Shown piece by piece: positions 1 through 13,300 of a DNA stretch of 64,000 bases (position 1 is the stretch's first letter; each line of letters starts with the position of its first letter). Position numbers and translations under genes: made by a program. This stretch comes from Symbiodinium microadriaticum (Eukaryota > Sar > Dinophyceae > Suessiales > Symbiodiniaceae). Under the pieces are notes generated by a model. That model had not been told where the DNA came from. It did not search any database and worked only from the letters and a program-made list of their open reading frames with translations. The DNA is taken from contig LSRX01000361.1 in assembly GCA_001939145.1 (NCBI GenBank), forward strand, positions 96,799 to 160,798. Direction: 5' to 3'.

Positions 1-357
1 TTTGTTTGCTAGCGGCCGATCCGTTTTCAAGGACAGTGTCTCTAATGGTTAGAGCTCTAGACCAGATACATTTTCATAACCAACAACCTCCTATGGAGTG
101 AGACACTTGCTCGCAAAAGCTGCCGGCTTCATAGCTTAAGCATTCGTGCGAAGATGCATTTACACATCACCAAACATCAAAAAAGGAGAACGCCCACAGT
201 CCCCCGGACTCCAAAACGTGGGACCCTGGGCGTGCGCGCTTCCGGTGATTTCATGTAAAGTTGTGTCTATACTAGTATTTTCTGTTTGTCTTCATGCTTT
301 CGATTTTCTGATCCTGCGAAAAAACTATAAAAAAGCGCACTCCCACAGCGACCCGGA

Positions 358-360
<3 letters not shown>

Positions 361-392
<32 letters not shown>
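361..392. repeat. (TA)n microsatellite
   Basis: Uninterrupted TA dinucleotides. It lies upstream of the first recognised exon. Confidence 0.95.
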
Positions 393-395
<3 letters not shown>

Positions 396-436
396 TACCC
401 CACCTCAAAGATCTATGTGTTTTTACTCTTTCCTGG

Positions 437-640
437 ATATATATATATATATATATATGTACGTATGTACGTAGGTACGTAGGTAGGTAGGTAGGTAGGT
501 AGGTAGGTAGGTAGGTAGGTATGTATGTATATATGTATGTTTCTGCGGCTGTGTACGTGCGCGTGTGTGTGGTGCGGTGTGGTGTGGCGTGATGTGGTGT
601 GGTGTGGTGTGGTGTGGTGTGTGTGTGTGTGTGCGCGTAT
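437..640. repeat. Compound TA / TACG / GTAG / GTGTG microsatellite
   Basis: A TA run passes into TACGTA and then about ten GTAG units (480-520), followed by GTGGTGTG-type repeats to about 640. It produces long spurious Tyr/Thr/His-rich open frames on both strands. Confidence 0.9.
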
Positions 641-1487
641 TTGTGTACGTGCACGTTCATGTGTTTGTATAGGGGGTAAATTTCCATATGCATATGCATA
701 GATGCATATGTCGTATGTACATGTTGATGTAGATTCACAGGTACATTCACATGCATATGTGCATGTGTAATGCATGCGCACATGCGCGTGGACATGTGTT
801 TCTGTGTATCGTGTCTGTATGTGTTAGCAATTACACACTGGTTCATGTTTGCTGGTTGGCTTGTCAGTTGGCGTGCCTTTCATTCGCTTGCAACCGTATT
901 TCTTAATTTGGGGGATCAGGACTCGATGTGTGCCACACCGGTCATGAGCCTCACGAGGTTTTGGGTAGCCCCGGACAGGCAGTGCAGATCTTGACGAACG
1001 TCAGCGGATGCGCAAGGCTCCTGCGAAATGAAGGTTTGAAGCCCTAAACTCTAAACCCAATCCTGAATGAATAGTGGCTGAAGGGTTCAGGGCTCTACTC
1101 GGCTTCGTAGGTGGTTGAAGCTTTTGGTTGGACGTACCTTCATGAAGAGCCACCCGTGTTCAGGGGTGGGGCTATATCTCAGGTTTTGTGGGTGTGTCCT
1201 AAAGCGCAAGATTCTAGCCTCCCTTTGTTTATCGGAGGACTTGGAAACTTTCTGACAAGGGCTCATGAGGGTCCACTATTCAGGATCACCGGTAATAATC
1301 TAACGCCCTGGACCTTTGAGGGGTCTTCCTTCATCAGCGGAACTCTTGAAGCCTGAACTTGCAAGCCCGAGATTCTTAAAGTAGTTATGTAAAGCGATCC
1401 TAAACACCAAAGCCCAAAATTCCAATCCCTGAGCCCTAAACACACGAAGAAGGACGCCGTAAAGCGCCCTCGCATGCCAAATGCCAG

Positions 1488-1548
1488 ATCCGGCAAGCTG
1501 ACCTGCATTTTGGGCCCGAGCGGCGCCGGGAAGAGTACTCTGCTCAAC
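1488..1548 (+). CDS. ABCG exon: Walker A
   Basis: After an AG at 1486-1487 the frame reads SGKLTCILGPSGAGKSTLLN, an ABCG Walker A (P-loop) with the catalytic GAGKST. The donor is GC (gcccgg at 1549), phase 0. Reading on past the donor would drop the expected LAGR; the next exon supplies it exactly. The exon begins with one base of a split codon, so an upstream exon must exist. Confidence 0.9.
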
Positions 1549-4500
1549 GCCCGGAGCACAGGTCGAAAGAGAGGAGTGAGGAGTATCTGGGTTTCGGGGA
1601 AATATCCACATATCCACTAGGAATCGCGGTTTATGTGCTAGGTGCTGAGACTTGAGTGTGGCAGCAGCGGGAGGAGGAGAGGAGGAGCAGGAAGCAGGAG
1701 TCGTAGCAGTCATGAATGTGGTGGTGGCAGTGTTGGCACTTTCAATGGTAGGAGTAGTGCAAGAGTAGAAGGCTTAGTGCTTTCGTTGACTTGAGATGTC
1801 TGAATCTTGCTGGTATCGACATCGCTGGTGTGATGGCTAAGCATCCTTCTTTCTACATTGATGCTGTTGCTGTTTTCTTTGTTCATGATACCAATGACGG
1901 CTAAATCGTTGTTCATTGCACTCTGCTTTGTAGCCGGGTGCACAGGCTCTATGTGGTTAAGGGCTTTGGGGCTTCAGAGCTCCGGGGTTCGTGTCTGGCT
2001 TTGAGGCAGAGTTTCGGACAGTCTTTGCGCACGCTTGTTGGACTTCCTGGCTGTAGGAGTTGTTACCACGGAAGTGAAGCATCACCAGGAAGGGTCCGAA
2101 TGCTTCTGTGGAACTGCGTCGCAGAGTATTGCGCAGAAGCGCAAGTAGTCTTCGTCCTTTGTCAAACCGACAGCCCACCTGTGCGTGATGATTTACGAAC
2201 TCTCATGTGACATTTCCGGTGTTGGAATTCTCCCCGGCTTTGCTGCAGTAGGTTCTGGCGGGACGCCAGAGCGGTGGACAGCGACACAGGATTGGCATCA
2301 CCGGGAAGGCCAGTCTGTTAGCCCTCATGCAAGAACCTTGAGCCCTAAACTTCCTGCTGCACGGGTCAACACGCTTCTAAAAGCCAATAAAACCTTACAT
2401 AGCCTTTAGGACAGTAAATGCAGGCTAGCTAGCTAGCAGCTAGCCGATTCATAGGGATTTACCGTGCTTACAGTTCAATCTCCGAACCACTCGGAGCTCG
2501 CTTGTGCCAGCAGGCGCAACCAGGCAGCTTTCCTTTGAGCCCCTGTCACATCACCATCTCCCGCACCATCATAGTCACCACAGTCACACGTGTAATCCTA
2601 AACTATTGCCAACATTACTCCTTGAAGTTTCGGAACATAACTTACAGCATAATATACCTCAAAACCCTATTTCTAGTTAGTACGGCCCTCCTTGTATATA
2701 TCAGCCTCATGTTTCTCATCGCCTTGCAGGCTTCAAGTTCTCTGCTGGCCCCCGAAGTCCAAAACCCTGACGGCCTCGGCCAAGCTCCAAAAGCCCGTAA
2801 GACACGGATCAAAAAGCTACCTTATACTATATATTAATTATACTATGTTTCACTATAAATTGTATTGTTTAGTTTATATCATACTATGGCTGACTATATG
2901 GTACTATATGATACTGCCTGATACTATATTATACTATACCATACTGCATGATACTATATTATGCTCCATTATACTATATTATACTATACTAATGTATGAT
3001 ACATTTAGAAATCCTATAGAAAAGGCCCTCGTTGAACAAACCCAGGCAAAGCATCACCAGAGCCTAAGCCCGAATGAAAAAGGTCTGGGTGTCGGGACAG
3101 CGCGTCGACCCGCGGGCCGTGCGATCTCGGATTGCGTATGCCACGGCCTAAGTCTTTGTGCCATGGTGTTCTTGTTCTTTTTATTGAAGATGTAGGCTTT
3201 AGTCTTCTCGGGAGCTGATCTTGCAGATTTAAGTTGTTGTTAGGAATGCATATTCTTGCTTAGGGCCCTGAGTGACTTGAACACCTTTCGTGCTGTTTTG
3301 AATTGTGGCTGTTCATAGTATAGTGCATCATTGAGGCACTTTGGGGGCCTATCTGCCTGGGCATTGTCGGGGGGAGCACTCGTCATATCTTGAAGCTGTA
3401 TGTGCCTGGCCCGTGGTTACTGTTGCTTTTGTAAGGCTAGTCTGCTGTTTAAGGGCCTGTTGAAGGCTTGACCGAAGGATTGCGATTTTCTTCTTGCTTT
3501 TCTGAGGCCTTGGAGGGCAAGAAGGCCCTGAACGTGCATCTGTAGAGGAAATAGGTGTTCTTCTTGACTGCTGTGTCTGTCTTTTGAGCCCTGCGCCCGA
3601 GACACTGAAACGCAAACCCAGAAGCCGCAAATACTGTTTCGACGACTACAACTGCAACTACTACTGCCGCTGTTGCTGCTGCCGCTGCTGTCGTCCTACT
3701 CGGCGCGGTTGTCGATGTAACGCGGATACGGAGAACGGTGTAGCAGCGGCTTTAGGTGTCTAGTGCAAACTACTTGTCTCTGTACCCTTGTACATGCAAC
3801 GAGTGCTCGGCGCGATCATCGTCTCAGGTCATGCAGAAGGATGAGATGTTTGCGACATCTACACCGCAGGAGGCGAGTAGAGGGAGCATAACCCTCCATG
3901 GCAAAACATGCCTCCCATGCCGGTGGATGATGATGATGTTGCTTAGAGTCTTAGAGTGATCTTTAAGTCCCATGGCCCGATCCGACCCGTTGTTTCGGTG
4001 TACGGAACTTCAAAGCCCCACTGATCTGGCGGCTACAGCGGCTTCCGGGTCGAAAGCTGCAAGACGATCTTCTGGGAGTGGCTCTGAGTTCTGACTCCCG
4101 TAGGCAGCGCCCACAGAGAGTCGAAGTGTAGCATAGGCAGAAATGAACTGTACCCAAAAACCCGAAAGACATTCCCTAAGCCGTCAGAACCTGACGAGTC
4201 TCCACGGAACCCAACACAACAACGCGGCGGGGTGAATTCGGCTTCGCGCACATCTCGCGAAAGCTCAAGGCATTTGGTCTAATCACCCCATGATTGCACT
4301 TTCGGGTTGCATATGGGATCTATACGGGCTAAGGGCTTGTATTAATTACAGGTATCCGTGTTCAAGGGGAATAGTACTTAGGAAAGAAAAGGTACTCCTA
4401 TCAGCGAGGGGTTACTCCTGACACAGAGGGACGCTGTGAGAACTTGTTTCTGAGCGTTCAGGTCCAGGCTTAGACCCTAGGCCCTATAAGCCCCAAGACC

Positions 4501-7500
4501 CCGCGACTCTGGCTGATCCACAAGTATTCGCTTTTCTCTTACTTAATGTCGTTTTTTTGTTATTCCTTGCTGGCAGGCTCTGAGCTTTTCCGCCTCGCTG
4601 CGGCTCTCCGGCCCCAGGGACTGGCGGGGGGGTTGGGGGGTGGGGTTAAGACTAAGAGGGGTTATAAGGCTCCTTGTGGTCACAGGTGTGCCTTTAGCTT
4701 GGGCTTTTTCGGCCAATCTAGGGGCTCCCCCCCATTTCTACGGCGGCAGGGAAAGGCCTGCGCCACCCCAACCCTCACAGTTTGGAGTGACTCCCAGACC
4801 CAAACCTTCACGACTTGGAGCGGCTCCGCAAAAGGACGAGGATGGGACCCCCCAACCCTTCACGATTTGGAGTGGTTTGTCAAAAAGGACAAGGATAGGA
4901 CCCCAACCTTTTTGCAATTTGGAGCCGCTCCCCGAAAGGACAGGGATCAGACCCCCCACCCAATCCTTCACGATTTGCCAGCTGTTCCCTTGCAGGAGGC
5001 TGACAGCTGATTTTCTGTTACCAAACTCTGTCTATAAATTGTGCCACTTACATTGGGCTGTCGGCCGATCTCGGGGTTGGCCTCACAGAAAGCCCAATCC
5101 AGAAAGGGACGAAGTCACCGCAAGCGCACATGCACAGGACAGCTTTGCAGAAAGCCCACATGCGCTGAGATCTTGTCGTTTGCTAACCGCCGCCAGCACA
5201 ACCGCACAAAAGCCCACTGCTTCTTCCGACACCCACCAATGATAGAATCAGACCACGACAGCACCTCGCAGACAGGTCATTGCTTCTTCCGGCACCCTCT
5301 ATAGACAAAGTCAGACCAGGACAGCCTTACAGAAAGCACACAAGCAGTGATGTTTGCCGTTTGTGAGAACCACCGCCAGCACAACCCATGGAAAGCCCAT
5401 TGCCTTTCCGGCACGCGCCAGAGACAGAGTCAAAGAAAGCTCACATGCACTCCTGGTTGTCTCCGTTTGGAGCGCGCGTTCTCGCGCCATTTCGATTTTG
5501 CCTGGGCCCGCTAGGATGCCTAGAAGACTTTTAGAAATGCTTGAACCAAGGATGGTCTTGGGGGGGCTGCCTGCTACGAACGGTGCGCGCAGCCTGGGTT
5601 TGCACACCAAAGAGCACCTATGGTGTTACCACACCCTAAGCCCTAAACCCTCAAACCCTAAACTCTCAAACCCCTAAACCCTAAACTCCGAAAGCTCTCA
5701 AACCCTAAGCCCTAAACTCCGAAACCCTCAAACCCAAAAAATCCCGAAACGCAGGAGGACCGGAAAGAGCTCATCTCGGAGCTCCTGGGCTCCTTGGGCC
5801 TCCTGGGCTGCGCCAACACGCGCCTTCGGCCCGAGTTTGGGGGGACTTGTCTTTTTGGNTTAGGGGGTTTGGGGGGGGTTAGAGGGGGGTTAGAGGGGGG
5901 TTTAGGGATGTTTAGACACAAAAGAGCGCTATTCCCTTTTTAGATGACGAAAAAGAGAAATCGATGCTCGGAGAAATCCAACCTGGTAACCTGGGAGCCT
6001 GGATACGTAGCTCTGTCGCAAAACTCACAAGCCCTACTTTAAGGATCAGGGGACTCAGCAAGTAGATTTCCCTGGGCTAGCTTCGACTGGGGCTTTCATG
6101 CTGGTCTTAATCTGATTCCTGACTCATCTGATTCTCTAATATTACTCCAATAAAGCACTTACAGCCTAATGCAAGCCGCCCTAGAGGCCAAAACCCGAAA
6201 CCCCTAAACCTTTCAACCCCGTAAACCCTAAACCTTATACCCTACACCCCTAAACTCCCTCAACCCCGAAGGCCCTAAACCTGTACGAACACCCTAAACC
6301 CCCCATTTCCTCAACCCCTAATCCCCTAAATCCCGTCAACCCCACACGTGTTAGGTTTTTTCTAGGGTTTAAGGGCCCTCGGAAACTTGGCAGCATCTTC
6401 TTTGCACCAGACCTTTTTCATGACTGCTGAATATCGGGCCATATGGCTTCTACAATAAACCTAAAGCCCATAGACCCTCCACCTTAAGCTGTAAATCTTG
6501 ACTTCCTAATGCGACAGTTCCGAGCTCAAGTACGTATGCCTTGCAGAAAACGCATTGGAATCACGGTTTTGAAAAGTCCTAGTCCCCGTGCTCAACTTCA
6601 AGGAACCAAGGGCGTATGTGCCTTCGGGTTCAGGGTTTTATGACCACTGTTTGGGGTTGAACCTATGTGCTTCGCATTTGTGCTACTTCATCAGCTCAGG
6701 AAAGCAGCCGGGCCTGCAAAAAAACGAGCGGGGCAGTACCCGAAACCCTAAACTCCAAGCCCGAAGCCCTAAACTAGAGACCCCGAAATTTCTCAACCAT
6801 TTCAGTGTTGTAATTGCTCTTCGACTGAGCGGATTTCCGAGCCCGAAGGCATTGAGGGAACCACAATGGTTTGCATCTGTTAGCGGTTCAGAGGGGCTTC
6901 GAATTTTTTGAGCTATGGAGCTTTAAAGTTTTGCTTATAGGGGTCTAGCGTTTGTGGGGGGGGGGGGGGGTGTACCAGCTCGTAGGGTTTGCAAACAACC
7001 TCCCTGGCAATGACAAGCCACAAGAAAAGACTTTCTCGTCCAAAGTTGTTTTCATCAATCTCTGGGAGCCACCCGGATGTGAGCCCTTGCCCTGCTTTGC
7101 ATAGACCAAACCCGAGCCCTAGACTCTAAACCGTTCTGAGGTACATCGGCAATGCCGTCATCAACGGCCTCTCCGGTGGCCAGCGCAAGCGAACGGCCAT
7201 TGGCGCGGCTCAACCTCGATGACTTAAGCTTGTATTTTCTGCAACAGACCCGGCCTGGGATGGTGAATTAGGCTGCTTCACTTTGTTGAAGAGCTCTGGA
7301 TCCAGAAGCTGTTCCTGCAAGCACATTCTAGGTGCTGTGAGTGCTATCTAGGTCCTTAGAAGGCTTTCGGAAGAAGACTAGGAAGTGCGCGGGTAGTTGA
7401 CAAGTTCTGCGGTTTACATCACCATCATCTTCTCTAACCTGTCACCACCACCACCACCACCACCACCACCACCACCACCACCACCACCACCACCACCACC

Positions 7501-10325
7501 ACCACCACCACCACCACCCGATCGGGGGAATTGGGGTAGTCATTTCACTTCATTTCGCAGAATCAGCATCTGGTGAATCGTCGCCATCAGATGGATAGTG
7601 CATACAAGCAAGGCCCGACACCGAAGTAACTTGTGTTCATGCTGAGGTTGGGAACTTAAGGGAGATACCCAACAGAAGGATATGGTGGCGTTTACTATAT
7701 ATCGCTATTGCAATTTAACTTGGCTCCTTAACAATAACCCTATAACGACAAAACTGCAATCCAGGGTTTGGAAGGTTCGGTGAAGGTTATGAAGCACAGT
7801 GAGCGTGCAAAAGAGCTTCATAACATCCTAGTGGCGGTCTGGTCGCAGAGTTGCCGGTAGAAAGATACCGTACCATATGAACTCGCAGCTTTCTCATCGA
7901 AGTAGTCTGTCCACATGGTTAATGATTAATGAGTCTACATGAGGTGTAGGTTGAACAGACCTTGCTTCGTGTCAGGTTCTGCCCCCAACAGCAGAAGCCG
8001 GATCAACATTATTTTCCGCAATGAATCTCCGCACTCCCAAACCTCAAACCCCAAGCTCTCATGCAGAGGATGCAACAGGCCGTTTACCAAAAGTACCGTA
8101 GACCCCAAAGGACTCTACCCTGAAATCCAAGGCCCTATTTCTCATTGACCTCCAATCCTGCACTTCGGTGAGGTGGAGCTTATAACTCGTCCGGACATCG
8201 TTTGCCTCGATGAGCCGTTCGGGGACCCAATGCTCCTGTTGAGTTTAAGGTTCAGAGTTCAATAGTGTCTCTTGTAGCTCCCTTGCGGCTATCAAAATCT
8301 ACTCCAAACCGTTCTTCGAAATATTAAGGCCCCTATAATATTGGGGTTTGGGGCTGAGGATTGCAAGGGCTGTGCTTTCAGGAGCCAGAGGTCGATGGTA
8401 TAGGAATGTAGGGTTATGGATTCCTTCAAGGCTTTACGGGTCAATCTGCATGCCTCAATAGTTGGAAGGGCTATTCCGTGATAGTCCGTATAGATGCTTA
8501 GTGGAAGAATAAATCCGCAAACCCAGTGTTAGTTTCTAGGGCCCCTACGCTGAAGATTTTAGAGTCGTGGGTGGTTGTGTTTTAGGAAGTCACGGTTTGG
8601 CGTCCTGGCATGTAGGATGAAGGATGTTGGGTTTGGTTTCTCAGAACGACGGAACCTGAATAGAGACTAAACCGTCATAAAGCGATCCTTACCATAGCAG
8701 TGTTGACGTGGGAGAGCCAGAGAGACGCAGACCTCTATGCAAAGACCCTAAGCCCTCAACCCCGAAACACCTGCACTAGCAGGCTTTTAAAAAAATTGCC
8801 CTAAACAAAACCCGAAACCCTGCTCCAAACCATGACCCTGCTGCCACAAGCACGCCGGAATGGTCTGCCAGACTGCGGGAGGCTGTCCTACCTTCCCTCT
8901 AGGATGCAGAGCTGGGGGTGAAATCTCAGCACCCCAAAGACGCAAGCAGCCGGCTTCAGTCTTTGCACCTCCAACTCCCGGAAGAATCCCTGACTCCGGT
9001 GTCCCAACCACCATGCAGGCAGCTGGAGATAAACTGTAACATCCACTTTAAGCCCTAAACCACCAAATCCCGAACCCCTACAAACCCTCAAGCCTTAAAC
9101 CCTAAACCGTTTAAACCCCTAATCCGATTGGAACTCACAAATCTCAGTGCTGCCCGTAATGGGAACTCACAAATCTCAGTGCTGACTCTGAGGACTAGTG
9201 GATTGGACTCCTATGCAGCCTATCAGGTGGCTCTGCCACGGATTTGGAGCTTTGTAGAGCTTGCGATAACTAGGGTTTAGGGTTTAGAGTTTTTTGGTGT
9301 GTAAGGATTTGGGGTCTGTAGGGATTTGGTAACGGGGTGCAGGGTGAACAGCAAGTTATTGTCTAGCGGACACTGACATGGAAGCCACAGAGGGCGGTCT
9401 CTTAGAACGGGACGGACAGTGGTGATGTGAGGGAAGAGTCTCAGTGATTTGGGTTCTGGAAGGCCTCTACCGCCTGATTTTTGGTTGTTAACATCAAGGT
9501 AAACAACAAGAAGCTAGGTAATCCACAAAACAGCTCAAGTCATTCAAGCTGTCGGTCCTGATGTTGGGAGGCCCTATGTACTTAATACTATGATTTATTC
9601 CTATATGACAGTTTTCACCCCAAGGGCTTAAGTTCAAGGGTCTTGGGACTTCAAGCTTTCAAGGTTTGTAGACTCCGAATATCTTACCATCCTAAGCCTA
9701 AGTCCTCAGACGCCAATTTGCACCCGAAACATTAAAGACCACATTGCACGTTAACTTTATAAATCCAGAATTCTAAATGACACCTTGAAGGCACCAAAGA
9801 CCTTGCGCCACAGCCCTTGAGGTCATGACCGTCCTGAAGGATCTGGCCAAAACGGGCTGCACCATAATCTGTAGCTTGGCCGCTTCGTAGTAGAGGGCAT
9901 AAGGTGACCCTATACCCTGAATCCCAGACCAGAAGGATGTAGGGTTCGGGGGTGTCAGTTTGCACACACGCACATGTGCCGGCATCAAACGCTGAGGCTG
10001 AGACTACTTCTCGTTACTCCTTGTACAGTATTTGTTCGTGTCTCTCTTGCAGCTGTTTGCGTTTTCACTAGGATGATAGATGTGATTTCAAGTATGAGTA
10101 TTTTGATTGGGACTTGATTTCGATGTGTGTTTATGATGGTTTCCCAGACCATGCAAGCCGCAATGAAGGCATAGATAGGAATGTGTATACTTGCATGCAC
10201 AAGTACGTGCGCAGGTCGCTAAATAAAACATACACTTATGCATATATGTACACAAGAATATGTACGAGCACCCACACCCGCACACCCGCATGCACACCCC
10301 ACACACACACATCACACACAAGCAC

Positions 10326-10358
<33 letters not shown>

Positions 10359-13300
10359 GAGACAGAGAGACAGAGAGACAGAGAGACAGAGAGACAGAGA
10401 GACAGAGAGACAGAGAGACAGAGAGACAGAGAGACAGAGAGACAGAGAGACAGAGAGACAGAGAGACAGAGAGACAGAGAGACAGAGAGACAGAGAGACA
10501 GAGAGACAGAGAGACAGAGAGACAGAGAGACAGAGAGACAGAGAGACAGAGAGACAGAGAGACAGAGAGACAGAGAGACAGAGAGACAGAGAGACAGAGA
10601 GACAGAGAGACAGAGAGACAGAGAGACAGAGAGACAGAGAGACAGAGAGACAGAGAGACAGAGAGACAGAGAGACAGAGAGACAGAGAGACAGAGAGACA
10701 GAGAGACAGAGAGACAGAGAGACAGAGAGACAGAGAGACAGAGAGACAGAGAGACAGAGAGACAGAGAGACAGAGAGACAGAGAGACAGAGAGACAGAGA
10801 GACAGAGAGACAGAGAGACAGAGAGACAGAGAGACAGAGAGACAGAGAGACAGAGAGACAGAGAGACAGAGAGACAGAGAGACAGAGAGACAGAGAGACA
10901 GAGAGACAGAGAGACAGAGAGACAGAGAGACAGAGAGACAGAGAGACAGAGAGACAGAGAGACAGAGAGACAGAGAGACAGAGAGACAGAGAGACAGAGA
11001 GACAGAGAGACAGAGAGACAGAGAGACAGAGAGACAGAGAGACAGAGAGACAGAGAGACAGAGAGACAGAGAGACAGAGAGACAGAGAGACAGAGAGACA
11101 GAGAGACAGAGAGACAGAGAGACAGAGAGACAGAGAGACAGAGAGACAGAGAGACAGAGAGACAGAGAGACAGAGAGACAGAGAGACAGAGAGACAGAGA
11201 GACAGAGAGACAGAGAGACAGAGAGACAGAGAGACAGAGAGACAGAGAGACAGAGAGACAGAGAGACAGAGAGACAGAGAGACAGAGAGACAGAGAGACA
11301 GAGAGACAGAGAGACAGAGAGACAGAGAGACAGAGAGACAGAGAGACAGAGAGACAGAGAGACAGAGAGACAGAGAGACAGAGAGACAGAGAGACAGAGA
11401 GACAGAGAGACAGAGAGACAGAGAGACAGAGAGACAGAGAGACAGAGAGACAGAGAGACAGANTGATGCACAGCTTCGTTGGGTACGGTAACATCAGAGA
11501 GCCGTACCCCCCTGCAAAAGGAAAAGTGCACTGCAGTCGCCATGTACAGGTGTGTACACACACACACACACACGCCCTGCTAGTAGGGCTGCCTCAAGTC
11601 AGCAATCGGCAATGAAGCGGTTGATTGAGGCAGAAAACGGTCAGTGTACATGAACTGTGCACTTACAAACGAATCACTGGCTCCACGAGGCAGAAGGACT
11701 GTCAATGTACATGAACGATGCACTTGCAAACGAATCACTGGCTCGACCCTCACTGCCTGAAGCCTGCATGGGTCGCGTTGCCTAACCCCATCCCCAGCAA
11801 CCCTGCGAAAAAGCACTCAATCGACGCAAGTCCGCAAAGCTCTGACTGCAGTCGCTCGATGGTCCTGGTGATGGCAACAGTGCAATCAAAACGAAACCTG
11901 GCACCTGTGATGATGATTCAACCTATGACGTTAGTCGTGCAGCGTCAGCGTCATCATCCACTTTTGTGGGCTCGAGCGTTTGCTCGCTGTGATCTGGCCC
12001 CATTTCGGGAATGCCAGAACAACACACACTTAGGCTTGGCAAGAACTGATGAGGCGAACCTCGAGCATCCTAAAGCAATGACAGATAACAACAACCGTAC
12101 AGAATCATTGAGGCCAATGACGGAAACAACAGCATTTTGGGGTGCTTTGGGCCGGCCTTCTTTTGCAGGTACACCAAGCTGATCAGGCTTGGCTTCCCTC
12201 TCTGATGCACAGCTTCGTTGGGTACGGTAACATCAGAGAGCCGTACCCCCCTGCAAAAGGAAAAGTGCACTGCAGTCGCCATGTACAGGTGTGTACACAC
12301 ACGCACACTCATTGATGGGTTTCGGCAAAGGAAGAAGTCAGGACGAGCAAAGTAGGGTGGGGGGTTGTTGTTGAATGAAACATAATGATGTTGATGAAGG
12401 TGATGACAACGAAACTGAGTTGAAGTTTTGGTGCCATGTATGCCAGACCGACGGAATGGCATACGAAAACAAGGTGAGATGATTCGTCGGGGGCCGGGGT
12501 AAGGTTTCTTGCCTCTTGCTACGTCAGACACAAAAGAATGACGTAGAACGAAATGAAATGAAAAATGAACGAAAGTGAGGGTCCCGCCAGCTGCCCACAA
12601 CGGGGCCCAGGTGCAGACCAATGCAGGTACGTTTTGTTAGGGTGCAGGGGAGAGCTTCGTTGGACGGAGCTCCCCTGCACCCCTCCGTCCCCCTGCGCTG
12701 ATGAAAGGAGTGACCCCCTGTTCCCATGTACTAGGGAAGTCCACACACACACAGCCCCACGTTGGGCGGCTGCAGAGCAATTGCTGTTGGTGGTCTTGGG
12801 TGGGGGGAGAGATTCAGGCAGAAGAGAAATGGCGATTTGTATGCCTCCGGAGAAGCCGCTCGCTAGCCGATTGTTACTGCGCCTGCGCTCGTATCAGATG
12901 CATATGCACTTGCAGACACTGAGAAAGGAAGCGAAAGAATAGAGGGCAGACTAGCGAGGTAGTTCTGCTCCCTGCACTTGCATTAATTAGTCAGAGACTC
13001 ATGCCGGCAGCGTATTAGCAATAGTTGCCCGTATTAGTTCCGGATAGCCGGTATAGAATAGGTGCATGGGGGTGCCAGCCCGACGGCCCGAGAGAACAGC
13101 CCGAATATCTGGCTCCTGGCCAGCTACCCCGAAGGGCCACCACGGTGCCATGACGGAAAGCCGCTGCTCTGGAGTCACCAAGACCCACGCTGGTTCACAC
13201 TGATGGATTTCGGCAAAGCAAGAAGTCGAGAGGGATCGCGTGGAGGTATCCAAGTGTTCAGAACCCCTAACATGGGCTGCCACATCCGTGTGGACTTGGC

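Larger units (their letters stand above)
1..1487. other. Microsatellite-rich DNA upstream of first recognised ABCG exon
   Basis: This stretch has (TA)n, TACG/GTAG and GTGTG tracts from about 361 to 640, then mixed sequence with a few TTTAGGG-like words. The N-terminal exon or exons of the ABCG gene should lie here or further upstream, but I could not recognise them. The open frames here are low-complexity or show no family motif. Confidence 0.5.
1549..9821 (+). other. ABCG introns 1-9
   Basis: The introns are 1549-2251, 2309-3082, 3140-3827, 3873-4576, 4619-5754, 5820-7140, 7205-8172, 8217-9192 and 9227-9821. The first seven donors are GC except 4619, which is GA; the last two are GT. They contain scattered CCCTAAA/TTTAGGG words, a TATACTATA-rich stretch (2824-3000), two decayed tandem repeats (about 4755-4980 and 5085-5475), a (CAC)n tract and one undetermined base. 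I see no second gene in them. Confidence 0.7.

Noticed and set aside
8217-8240. D-loop loss (LDEPFGDPM) as evidence of a dead transporter
   Set aside because: That reading runs into the intron. With the GT donor at 8217 the microexon at 9193 restores LDEP-TSGLDS.
10088-11615. Five 417-493-codon frames (RQRDRETE / LSVSLSLC)
   Set aside because: They are translations of the GACAGAGA satellite, open in all frames, and not genes.
13170-13230. H-loop exon candidate reading SHQDPRWFTLMDFGKA
   Set aside because: It looks a little like HQPR..I..FD, but the exon at 14193 reads TLHQPSSEIFALVDNVL and joins in phase on both sides. Part of the 13.2-kb sequence also recurs at 12.3 kb, so it is repeat-derived.
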